DNA of 16,135 bases from NCBI GenBank assembly GCA_946566415.1, contig CAMNWW010000024.1, positions 1-16,135 of the forward strand. The letters are read 5' to 3'. The stretch comes from an uncultured Lachnospiraceae bacterium (GTDB taxonomy: Bacteria; Bacillota; Clostridia; Lachnospirales; Lachnospiraceae). Below, piece after piece: positions 6,365-14,057 of this stretch. A program made the translations under genes and the position numbers. Each line of letters starts with the position of its first letter. The stretch's first letter is position 1. The notes under the pieces are model-generated. The model saw only the letters and a list, made by a program, of their open reading frames with translations. It did no database searches and was not told where the DNA came from.

Positions 6365-7675
6365 CTATATACAAGTACATACAAGGATACCGCAGCACAA
6401 CAGGCAGAATATGCCAAGACAGATAAATCCTATAATCGCCCCCTTGCGGCATGACTTAAAGTTCCGTATATAATTCCGTTTCTTAAAGAAATATGCCGCC
6501 GCTATGCCCAAAAGGGGCAGAAGGAAAGACAATATTCCATACAAAATATGTCCTGTGTCACGGTCCGGTCTTTCTTTTATCTCTTCATCCAGGAACGCCG
6601 CCGTTTCGTCATCCTCCCGCTTGTCGGTATTAACGCCCGTGATAGACAATGTCTTAAGAGGCACGTTTTTCTCCCGGACCGCCTTATATTCCTCTATCTC
6701 CTTGGGACTTCCGTAAACATAGTGGTCGTGCCCGATCGCCGCAAGTTCCGGGTTATCGCCTTCGGCATACTGATGTTTCGCCGGATTATAAGTAAATAAG
6801 ACTTTATTTTTCTCCAACAGCGGGTCTGGAAGCGGGATCGCCGAGATAAGCGAACGTGTATAAGGGTGCAGAGGATAGTTAAACAGTTCCTCCGACGACG
6901 CTACCTCCACGATCCTTCCCTTATAGATCACGCCGATCCGGTCGGAAATATAACGTACGATAGAAAGGTCGTGAGCGATAAAGAAATATGTCGTCCCACG
7001 TTCCTTCTGGAACTTATTCATAAGGTTCAATATCTGTGCACGAATCGACACATCCAGCGCGGAAATCGGCTCATCTGCAACTACAAGCTCCGGCTCCATG
7101 ACCATAGCCCTCGCGAAACCGACTCTTTGGCGCTGACCTCCTGAAAATTCATGAGGATAACGGGTAAGGTGCTCAGGGAGCAGCCCCACCTCTTCGATAA
7201 TTTTTTCTACCTTACGGACACGGTCAGCCTCATCCTCATAGAGATGGAAATTATACAGCCCTTCGGAAATAATATAATCTACATTGGCACGTTCATTGAG
7301 CGACGCCGCCGGATCCTGGAAAACCATCTGGATATTCCGGATGACCTCGCGGTCCAAAGTCCTCGGAATTTTTCCCGATATCCTCACGCCTTTATAGAGA
7401 ATCTCCCCGCTGGTACATGTATTCGCCCGAATAACAGCACGACCGATCGTCGTCTTACCGGAGCCGGACTCGCCCACAAGCGAAAAAGTCTCTCCCTTAT
7501 ATATGTCAAAGGAAGCGTCTTTTACCGCCTCGACAAGATTATCCCCTTTTCCGAAATTAATGTCCAGGTTTCGGATAGAAAGGAGAACCTCTTTCCCGTT
7601 CTTTGCGACAGGACCATGCTCCGGGAAATGGGCAGCGCTGGCGGATAAAACCGTATTGTTTTTCTTTTTATTCAT
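6365..7675 (-). CDS. oppF: Oligopeptide ABC transporter ATPase OppF/AmiF with membrane-spanning C-terminal extension
   Basis: Second ATPase of the peptide importer, 436 aa. Walker A is GESGSGKTT (68-76), Q-loop Gln 120, signature SGGQRQR (178-184), Walker B LVVADEP (197-203) and switch His 235. The oligopeptide C-terminal region (HPYTRSLISAIPLPDP, 270-285) follows. Classical AmiF/OppF ends near the equivalent of residue 335. This protein continues for about 100 residues: a charged linker (about 335-375), a membrane segment (376-396), a basic KKRNYIRNFKSCRKG loop and a second, Cys-rich membrane segment (411-433). A 29-residue polar leader also precedes the ATPase fold. The Shine-Dalgarno GAGGAG lies about ten bases before the ATG; the gene begins 14 bp after oppD. 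It ends with TAG. Confidence 0.93.
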   Translation of the reverse strand: MNKKKNNTVLSASAAHFPEHGPVAKNGKEVLLSIRNLDINFGKGDNLVEAVKDASFDIYKGETFSLVGESGSGKTTIGRAVIRANTCTSGEILYKGVRISGKIPRTLDREVIRNIQMVFQDPAASLNERANVDYIISEGLYNFHLYEDEADRVRKVEKIIEEVGLLPEHLTRYPHEFSGGQRQRVGFARAMVMEPELVVADEPISALDVSIRAQILNLMNKFQKERGTTYFFIAHDLSIVRYISDRIGVIYKGRIVEVASSEELFNYPLHPYTRSLISAIPLPDPLLEKNKVLFTYNPAKHQYAEGDNPELAAIGHDHYVYGSPKEIEEYKAVREKNVPLKTLSITGVNTDKREDDETAAFLDEEIKERPDRDTGHILYGILSFLLPLLGIAAAYFFKKRNYIRNFKSCRKGAIIGFICLGIFCLLCCGILVCTCI

Positions 7676-7689
7676 TGCTGTCCACTCCT

Positions 7690-8751
7690 CTATATATTAA
7701 ATACTTTCATCAGCGTACCGTGAATATCACGTATTGCTTCTGGCTTTTCTACCTTCAGCGCTCTCTCGTCAAGCAGCCAGGTCCTCGCAAAATGTGTATC
7801 TGTCACCTGGAACATCGGCGGCTCTTTCAAGGTGTCGACTTTCAGACAGTAAGGATTTCTTGGCGCAAACGCATCGCCGACAATCTTGTTGTACAAAGAC
7901 GGCGGTGTTCCGGCTATAGAATACAGCCTGGTATCTCTGTCCGCAAGCTGCGGAAGCGACGAAAGCAGAGCCCATGTATACGGATGGCGCGGGTCGTAAA
8001 ATATCTCCTCGACCTTCCCCAGCTCCACAATCTGACCGGCGTAAAGTACCGCGACGCGGTCCGCAATATTCGCAACAACGCCTAAGTCGTGTGTGATAAA
8101 TACGATTGTATAGTGAAACTCCTTCTGAAGCTGTTTGATCAGTTTCAGAATCTGCGCCTGAATCGTAACGTCCAGCGCAGTCGTCGGCTCGTCGCATATG
8201 AGTATCCTTGGCTGGCAGGACAAGGCGATAGCGATTACAATACGCTGTCTCATGCCCCCGGAATATTGGAACGGATAATCGTCAAAACGGTTTTCCGGGT
8301 TGGGTATGCCTACCTTTCCCATCAGTTCGACCGCCTTTTTCCTCGCCGCTGTTTCCGATACATTCTGGTGCTTCATGATGACGGAGGTGATCTGTTTTCC
8401 GATTGTAATAATCGGGTTTAAGGACGTCATGGGATCCTGGAAGATCGTGGCGATCTTTCTTCCCCGGATCTTCGTCCAGTCCCTATCGTCCGTCACCTTC
8501 GTCAGATTTTGCGCACCGTCGTCATCATAAAAAATGATGTCCCCGCTGTCAATGAATCCGTTATTATCCAGCATCCCTGCAAACGTCTTAGTAAATACCG
8601 TTTTTCCGCAGCCCGACTCTCCTACGATCGCAATCGACTCATCCTTATAAATATCGAGGGATATCCCCCGGATCGCCGTCAGAATCCTTCCCCGTACCCT
8701 GAATTTTACATTCAGATCCCTAACGGATAACAATACATTCTTTTCTTCCAT
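7690..8751 (-). CDS. oppD: Oligopeptide ABC transporter ATPase OppD/AmiE
   Basis: First ATPase of the peptide importer, 353 aa, usual length. Walker A GESGCGKT (44-51), Q-loop Gln 105 in FQDPMTSLNP, signature SGGMRQR (164-170), Walker B ILICDEP (183-189) and switch His 221. The C-terminal oligopeptide region contains HPYTWALLSSLPQLADRDTR and GTPPSLYN. The Cys cluster that binds iron-sulfur in many OppD/DppD proteins is replaced (GDAFAPRNPYC), as in the Gram-positive AmiE branch. An excellent AGGAGG site precedes the ATG, which follows oppC by 12 bp. It works as a heterodimer with OppF on the cytoplasmic face of OppB-OppC. Confidence 0.96.
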   Translation of the reverse strand: MEEKNVLLSVRDLNVKFRVRGRILTAIRGISLDIYKDESIAIVGESGCGKTVFTKTFAGMLDNNGFIDSGDIIFYDDDGAQNLTKVTDDRDWTKIRGRKIATIFQDPMTSLNPIITIGKQITSVIMKHQNVSETAARKKAVELMGKVGIPNPENRFDDYPFQYSGGMRQRIVIAIALSCQPRILICDEPTTALDVTIQAQILKLIKQLQKEFHYTIVFITHDLGVVANIADRVAVLYAGQIVELGKVEEIFYDPRHPYTWALLSSLPQLADRDTRLYSIAGTPPSLYNKIVGDAFAPRNPYCLKVDTLKEPPMFQVTDTHFARTWLLDERALKVEKPEAIRDIHGTLMKVFNI

Positions 8752-8763
8752 AACGCCGCCTCC

Positions 8764-9765
8764 TTACATATGTGTCCTCGGATCAGCGGCGTCGCCAAGG
8801 CTCTGCCCGACCAGGAACAAAATAATGGATATAAATGCGGCAAGCATAACAGGCGGCCAGAACTCCCAGCCCCAGCCCGGCGTGACCATAGCGCTCTGCG
8901 CGTTAAATATAATCTTACCAAGCGTCGTATCGGAAATACCCAGTCCGATATAGCTTAAAAATACTTCCTGGGAGATGTACATAGGGATCTCGTTTGCCGC
9001 CAATGTGACAATGAAAGAAATCATGTACGGTAATATATTTTTGGTCGCAATCCGTAAAGTCGAAGTACCAAGACATCTTGACGCAAGATTATACTCTCTG
9101 TCGCGGATGATCATGACCTGCGTACGCATAGAATAAGCGATCCCTATCCACCCCGTGATACACATTGCAAAAATGAGCGTCCAAAAACTGGGCGAAAAGA
9201 CCATGACCATGACAGATATGATGAGTGTGCCCGGCACGTTTCCAATAATATTCCGCAGCTCATTCATGACAATATCTACCCTCTTAGAGAATCCCCAGAG
9301 CGCGCCCACCAAAATCCCGATCGTCATATTAATAACGGAACAGATCGCGGCAAGAGCCAGGGAGATTCTGGCGCCGTACCAGATCGAGTCAAACGTGGAC
9401 TGCCCTGAATCGCCCGTACCGAACAGATAATGAATACTGAATCCGAATTTTTCCATAGCAGCGGACGGAGTCAGGTGCTTTGTACTGGAATCCATAAGAT
9501 TCCCATATTTGTCATACCCGTTGATCATCGGGTATATAAAAGTAAACACGAGAATAATAACAAAAAGCGCTACAACGACAATGTTCGACTTTTTGCGGAA
9601 GAATACACGCATCACCGACTGCCAGTACGAATATTTCGGCGCCGTTATCTTCTCGATCGACGCTGTATCCTGCGGGATCCTCTGAAAAAGCTCCTCATCA
9701 GTCAGTCCTGTATCCTCCAGATTGATATAATTTCCTTGCTTTGTTTTCTTCGCCTCCATATCCAT
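8764..9765 (-). CDS. oppC: Oligopeptide ABC transporter permease OppC/AmiD
   Basis: Second permease subunit, about 333 aa. An N-terminal cytoplasmic stretch of about 55 residues (with PKYSYWQSVMRVFF) precedes the first membrane helix (about 60-82), followed by the extracytoplasmic HYLFGTGDSGQSTFD segment and the BPD_transp_1 domain. The coupling loop reads YNLASRCLGTSTLRIATKNI, the EAA-type contact with the ATPases. The C-terminus (VGQSLGDAADPRTHM) is diagnostic of OppC/AmiD. Its ATG overlaps the oppB stop as TGATG, indicating translational coupling. A GTG three bases upstream and an ATG at 9759 are alternative starts. Confidence 0.94.
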   Translation of the reverse strand: MDMEAKKTKQGNYINLEDTGLTDEELFQRIPQDTASIEKITAPKYSYWQSVMRVFFRKKSNIVVVALFVIILVFTFIYPMINGYDKYGNLMDSSTKHLTPSAAMEKFGFSIHYLFGTGDSGQSTFDSIWYGARISLALAAICSVINMTIGILVGALWGFSKRVDIVMNELRNIIGNVPGTLIISVMVMVFSPSFWTLIFAMCITGWIGIAYSMRTQVMIIRDREYNLASRCLGTSTLRIATKNILPYMISFIVTLAANEIPMYISQEVFLSYIGLGISDTTLGKIIFNAQSAMVTPGWGWEFWPPVMLAAFISIILFLVGQSLGDAADPRTHM

Positions 9766-11336
9766 CACCTAGCCTTTGACGTGAATGAAATTCTCGGATC
9801 CATAATCGCCATGACAATATCGCCCATGATCGCCGCTATAATATACAGCATGCCATAGAAAATCGCCACACCGACGATTACAGAGTTATCATAAGCGCCG
9901 ATCGCCTGAACCAAAAGTCCTCCGACGCCAGGGATCAAGTAGACACGTTCTGTCACAATGGAACCTGCAAGTGCGCCGACAAAGGCGCTTGGAATCCCAT
10001 GGGTCACCGGGATAGCCGCATTTTTGAATATATGCTTTGTAAAGATCTCTCCTTCTGTGAGTCCTTCCGACCTTGCAAATTTTACATAGTCTGAGTTCAT
10101 TTGGTCGACCATATACCGGCGCATCCACCGCATCGTCCCCGCGACGGAAGCCACGACCGACGAAAGGATCGGCATAATATACATTGCCGCAGATGGATTG
10201 TCAAGCGAGAACGCTGTCGGAAGCCCCAGTCTGTTCCCGATCGCCTTGAACATGAAGATATACGCAAGCCCCGGAACCGCTATCATGAATATCACATATG
10301 CGTTCCCCAGCCTGTCCACCCAGGTATCTTTCTTTTTTGCCATCAGTATACCCAGCGGAAGACCGATAAAATACGTAATGATTGAACCAATGATCCCGAT
10401 GACAAAGGAATACGTAATCCTGGAACCGCTGTTCCTTGTAAGCGATACATTTGTATAGTCGTCGGTATAATGCTCCTCATAAACCAGGTTCGCTTCCCTG
10501 GAGCCGGCAGCATATGTGGCGGTATGGAGGTCGTCCGCACTTTCCGCCACAATGCCGGACGGGTAATATGTAGGAGACACCACATAGCTCCCCTGCGTCT
10601 GGGTCATCGTCTCAAACACATCGATCCCCTTGTTAATGCTGTATGACGTACCAAGGGTAATCTTCACAAAATTTTGATGCACATATGGAAAACGTGAATC
10701 CACGTACAGCAAATATTTATGCCGCGTACCGTTCCCTATGATGGCCGGGGCGAATTTATCGCCCCCATACGCCGGATCATGGAGTGTAAAGGTAAGCCCT
10801 CTTTTCCCGATATCTTCTTTGACATAATGAATATTGTCAAATGTCAGAATACTGCCGAAATACGAAGCCACTCTTTCAAGGACCGGTTTATTCTGGTAGG
10901 CCAAAAGCGCCTGCGTTCCTCCAGTAGCCACCTTCCTTTTCGACGCCATTACCGCGTCAAGCCGGAGGATAGTATAGCCCTTATCCTCATAATATTTTGT
11001 AAACTTCTCAACGTATTCTTTGACATCCTTGCTGTCCTTGTCAGGCGTCCTTCCGATTGAAGCGATACTGTCCCTGAACTCTTCGTCGATCTCCCCGTCT
11101 GCCACCAGCTTATTCAGGTAATCACTATAGGATACATAATCCACATACCCGTAATTCTTCCACATCTGGTACATATATATAATTTTCTGATTGTTGCCAA
11201 GCTTCATATACTGCGGATCCTCCGCAAAAATAAGCGTATTGTCCAGTAGGGAATATATCAGGATCATGATGATGCCTACCGCGATCACCACCGATATAAT
11301 TCCACGGAATAGTCGTTTAAAAAAATATTTTACCAT
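9765..11336 (-). CDS. oppB: Oligopeptide ABC transporter permease OppB/AmiC with large ectodomain
   Basis: First permease subunit, 523 aa, much longer than the ~300-aa enterobacterial OppB. After the first membrane helix (about 11-32) there is an insertion of about 260 residues predicted outside the cell, containing GTRHKYLLYVDSRFPYVHQN and FVKITLGTSYS. This is the arrangement of pneumococcal AmiC. Five further helices follow, with the coupling loop YVKFARSEGLTEGEIFTKHI, then an ERVYLIPGVGGLL turn and the C-terminal GDIVMAIMDPRI. The start has only a weak GGAAG site, 14 bp after the oppA stop. With OppC it forms the peptide channel; the ectodomain probably contacts OppA. Confidence 0.94.
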   Translation of the reverse strand: MVKYFFKRLFRGIISVVIAVGIIMILIYSLLDNTLIFAEDPQYMKLGNNQKIIYMYQMWKNYGYVDYVSYSDYLNKLVADGEIDEEFRDSIASIGRTPDKDSKDVKEYVEKFTKYYEDKGYTILRLDAVMASKRKVATGGTQALLAYQNKPVLERVASYFGSILTFDNIHYVKEDIGKRGLTFTLHDPAYGGDKFAPAIIGNGTRHKYLLYVDSRFPYVHQNFVKITLGTSYSINKGIDVFETMTQTQGSYVVSPTYYPSGIVAESADDLHTATYAAGSREANLVYEEHYTDDYTNVSLTRNSGSRITYSFVIGIIGSIITYFIGLPLGILMAKKKDTWVDRLGNAYVIFMIAVPGLAYIFMFKAIGNRLGLPTAFSLDNPSAAMYIMPILSSVVASVAGTMRWMRRYMVDQMNSDYVKFARSEGLTEGEIFTKHIFKNAAIPVTHGIPSAFVGALAGSIVTERVYLIPGVGGLLVQAIGAYDNSVIVGVAIFYGMLYIIAAIMGDIVMAIMDPRISFTSKAR

Positions 11337-11350
11337 AAGCTTACTTCCAT

Positions 11351-13501
11351 TTACCAGAGTCCCATCTTAGGAGTTGCATATCCGTCGCCGTAAGGCTTTA
11401 CTGCGTTCAGATAACACTCAGGATCGCCGTAGTTGGCTCCGAGACCTCCCATACCGCCGACATCACAGTTATGCTCGGAACCGTTCTGAGTATTGAAGTC
11501 AACATTCCTTACTTCTTCTGCGTTATTACATCCTATCAGGTTGAATACCACCAGGCCATCCAGCGCTGACTCAATACTTGTCTTCAGGACATATGCCTGA
11601 TTGTTTCCGTTCTCGTTATAAGCAACATGCGGATAGTCGATAATGATCGGATTCTCCTTAGTAACCCCGATGCCTGCCGCCGCAAGCTCTTCTATAGCAA
11701 GCTTTAATTCTTCAGCCGCCTTGTCCGGGTCATACCAGCCGTCAAAACCGTCGCCGGACTTGGCCTCGTCGTCCCATATCTTTACATCATAGCCGTCCGC
11801 GTTAAGCTGCGCCTGTACGATCTCGCCGTAATAGGTACCGGCTTTATAATCCGCACTTTTTCCGCCGACCTCGATCGTCGTGTCCTCTTCAAGCATGACA
11901 AACGTTGCCGGAACAAAACTGTTCCTGAGACAGACATATTTCAAATCTTCGCCCAGCGCCTGTGAGTTGTAGGTAGCCCGGTCGATCGAATGCGAAAGCG
12001 CCAGGCGGAAATGCTGATTCTGCAGGGCTGCATAGGCCGCTTCTTTCTGTTCGTCCGTCTTGGTTGAGGCCGCCGCTCCGTCCGCCACGTTCGCAAATGT
12101 CTGACGGTGCAGATTACACCACAGCAGAAATGTGTTGGTTCCTGTATCGCTGATCGTCACGTATTTATCAAAATTGCCGTCTGCCTTTGCCGTCTCAATA
12201 TGCGCGGTCTTTAGCGGGAAGGAAGTTGTAACACCGTTTACAAAGTTGGTATATGTCCTTGTTACGTCGCTCGCGTCATCGTATGTCCAGTTGATCGTCT
12301 TAACCGTCATATTCTCGTAATTCCAGTAGTCCGGATTAGCAGAATACGTAACCGAATTCTTATCCGTCACATTGGTACACAGGTATGGTCCACAGTATGC
12401 GATGTGGTCCTGGTCAATACCATAGTTATAAGAAGAAGAAACAGATGTTTCCTCGTACTCAGCGATGCCGAACACCCCGCCCTGGGAAGTATAATACGAC
12501 CTGCTCATCGGAGTAAAATCCCTGACTATACTCATGAAATACGGGCATGGTTCTATCAAAGTGAATTCCAATGTATGCTCATCCGGCGCCTTGATCCCAA
12601 CTGTAGAGAAGTCTGTCGTCTCTCCGTTCATATATTCCGTATAGCCCACGACACGTTCGCTGAAATCTTCTGTGTCGCTTGAAACTGCGTCCGCGATATG
12701 CTGTGCCGCGGCTACCCAGTCGTCCGCCACGAGATCCGCCACTTTTCTGCCCTGGGAATCAGACCAGATCGCACCCTCTCTGATTTTGAACGTATACGTA
12801 AGTTCATCATCTGAAACCTCATAACTCTCTGCAAGCTGCGGAAGAAGCTCTCCCTCGTCATCATATGAGTACAGTCCCTCACAGGTCGGCGCAATAAACT
12901 TAGAATCCAGAGAACCTGTCGAAGCATGGATATCCCAGGTCTTGCCCAGCTCGTCGAAGACATTATTGTAAGAATCCTTAAAAGTATATCCCTGATCCTG
13001 CAAATATGTCTTCACCGTATCTGTATATGTACCTGTGCCGACAAGTTCCTGCCAGAGCTCCTTCATATGCTCATAGTCTTCTTTCTTGATGATCTCATTC
13101 GTGATATACATCCGGGTATAGTCTCCGCACTCGCCGCTCCAAAGCGAAAATCCGCCGGTACGGTAAGCCAGGCGCGACATCAGGTACGACGCTCCGGAAG
13201 TATAAAGCGGAAACGCGACTCCGCTTTCAAGAAACTTTGCCTCAGCCGCCGCCATGAGCGCATATCGCTCCGAAACATTCTCTGCTTCAAGAGCCTCTTC
13301 ATAGACTCCGTAAAAATCACCCAAAGCGTTCATATAAATCTCTTCGTCATCATAGGCAACGCCTTCCGGGGAATTCTCTTTATCATTTACCTCCGTGCTC
13401 TGTGTCTCCTCGCTCTCCTTCTTGCCGCTGCATGCCGTAAGGGCCGCGGCCATCACAAGAACAAGAATCATACTGATCAGTTTCTTTGTCCTCTCCTTCA
13501 T
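11351..13501 (-). CDS. oppA: Oligopeptide-binding lipoprotein OppA/AmiA-type, apparently circularly permuted
   Basis: Extracellular peptide-binding lipoprotein (SBP family 5), 716 aa. The signal peptide ends in lipobox LTAC with lipidated Cys at 24. A polar linker follows. Residues about 55-153, with SERYALMAAAEAKFLESGVA and FPLYTSGASYLMSRL, match the segment that normally ends OppA/AmiA proteins. The usual N-terminal part (CEGLYSYDDEGELLPQLAES) starts only at about 176-225. The protein stops right after the GLGANYGDPECYLNAV region (GDP-x-x-YL), where classical members continue into that same terminal segment. So the block order is rotated while the domain seems complete. An AGGAGG site precedes the ATG, and a strong promoter lies about 90 bp upstream. 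It is the first gene of the opp operon. Confidence 0.93.
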   Translation of the reverse strand: MKERTKKLISMILVLVMAAALTACSGKKESEETQSTEVNDKENSPEGVAYDDEEIYMNALGDFYGVYEEALEAENVSERYALMAAAEAKFLESGVAFPLYTSGASYLMSRLAYRTGGFSLWSGECGDYTRMYITNEIIKKEDYEHMKELWQELVGTGTYTDTVKTYLQDQGYTFKDSYNNVFDELGKTWDIHASTGSLDSKFIAPTCEGLYSYDDEGELLPQLAESYEVSDDELTYTFKIREGAIWSDSQGRKVADLVADDWVAAAQHIADAVSSDTEDFSERVVGYTEYMNGETTDFSTVGIKAPDEHTLEFTLIEPCPYFMSIVRDFTPMSRSYYTSQGGVFGIAEYEETSVSSSYNYGIDQDHIAYCGPYLCTNVTDKNSVTYSANPDYWNYENMTVKTINWTYDDASDVTRTYTNFVNGVTTSFPLKTAHIETAKADGNFDKYVTISDTGTNTFLLWCNLHRQTFANVADGAAASTKTDEQKEAAYAALQNQHFRLALSHSIDRATYNSQALGEDLKYVCLRNSFVPATFVMLEEDTTIEVGGKSADYKAGTYYGEIVQAQLNADGYDVKIWDDEAKSGDGFDGWYDPDKAAEELKLAIEELAAAGIGVTKENPIIIDYPHVAYNENGNNQAYVLKTSIESALDGLVVFNLIGCNNAEEVRNVDFNTQNGSEHNCDVGGMGGLGANYGDPECYLNAVKPYGDGYATPKMGLW

Positions 13502-13522
13502 ACATTCTCCTCCTTTTGATAA

Positions 13523-13547
13523 ATTACCCCATGGTAATAGGGGGGTA
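13523..13547 (-). promoter_or_regulatory. Alternative hairpins in the opp leader
   Basis: ATTACC and GGTAAT (13523-13538) form a perfect stem around ATGG. The same bases can instead be used in a TACCCC/GGGGTA stem (13525-13530 with 13542-13547). The two structures exclude each other. The element is about 22 nt upstream of the oppA start, next to its ribosome site. Confidence 0.4.
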
Positions 13548-13558
13548 GGGAATAAATT

Positions 13559-13578
13559 ACAACGTATTTTACCGTTGT
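13559..13578. promoter_or_regulatory. Inverted repeat just downstream of the opp promoter, candidate operator
   Basis: ACAACG (13559-13564) and CGTTGT (13573-13578) are perfect inverted arms eight bases apart. They fall at about +4 to +23 relative to the predicted opp transcription start, a typical roadblock-operator or leader-hairpin position. Confidence 0.45.
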
Positions 13579-13588
13579 TTTTACAGTT

Positions 13589-13617
13589 ATTATATACCCA
13601 GTAGTGGTATTTGTCGA
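13589..13617 (-). promoter_or_regulatory. Sigma-A promoter of the opp operon
   Basis: On the minus strand TCGACA (13617-13612) and a perfect TATAAT (13594-13589) are separated by exactly 17 bp. Transcription would start near 13582, leaving a leader of about 80 nt with two inverted repeats. Confidence 0.85.
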
Positions 13618-13703
13618 CACTTTTTTCAACAAACCAGGCCGTTTTCCCAAAAAAATCAACTGACCGCAGAAAGGCTCCGGAAGATCTTGAAATAGTAAGA
13701 AGA

Positions 13704-13730
13704 CAGACCGGCGGAATAACCGCCGGCCTG
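13704..13730 (-). terminator. Hairpin terminator after the copper operon
   Basis: CAG-A-CCGGCGG and CCGCCGG-C-CTG form a 10-bp GC-rich stem with one mismatch around AATAA. It lies 28 bp after the copZ stop. Read on the minus strand it is followed by TCTTCTTACTATTT, a weak U-tract, so it may terminate poorly or serve mainly as RNA 3'-end protection. Confidence 0.65.
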
Positions 13731-13757
13731 CACTATTTTGCTTATATTGTCGTCTGC

Positions 13758-13967
13758 CTATGCAACTTTGTGTACGATAAATCCCTTGGATTCTACTGCC
13801 GCTTTAAGAACGTCGTCAGCCACATCTTCCTTTAATGTCACAACTGCGTTGTTGTTTTCAAGGCTCACATCTGCACTCTCTACCCCCGCCAGTTCTTCCA
13901 GGACCGTCTTTACCTTCTTAACACATCCGCCGCAGCCCATTCCTTCGATATCGATTGTTTTTGTCAT
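13758..13967 (-). CDS. copZ: CopZ-like copper chaperone (HMA domain)
   Basis: A 69-aa soluble heavy-metal-associated domain. The metal site is GMGCGGC (Cys at about 10 and 13 of the MxCxxC loop), which would bind Cu(I) and pass it to CopA. The ferredoxin-like beta-alpha-beta-beta-alpha-beta pattern fills the whole protein. A longer frame begins at 14018, but AAGGAGG just before ATG 13967 fixes the start. It lies 90 bp downstream of copA on the same strand and is probably cotranscribed. It is strikingly similar to the C-terminal domain of the adjacent ATPase. It ends with TAG. Confidence 0.92.
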   Translation of the reverse strand: MTKTIDIEGMGCGGCVKKVKTVLEELAGVESADVSLENNNAVVTLKEDVADDVLKAAVESKGFIVHKVA

Positions 13968-14057
13968 GATAATTTCCTCCTTGATAATTTTAAATAATAG
14001 ATTTATAAATCCCTGCATATTACTGCAGTTATTACCTGGTCTTTTACAGTCCCCGGC

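Noticed and set aside
7690..8751. Loss of the iron-sulfur Cys cluster in OppD
   Set aside because: The GDAFAxR version without the Cys cluster is the usual state in Gram-positive AmiE-type ATPases.
9765..11336. OppB ectodomain as a novel insertion
   Set aside because: Pneumococcal AmiC has the same long extracytoplasmic region with closely similar motifs such as GT-HKYLLY and FP-VHQNFV, so this is a feature of that subfamily.
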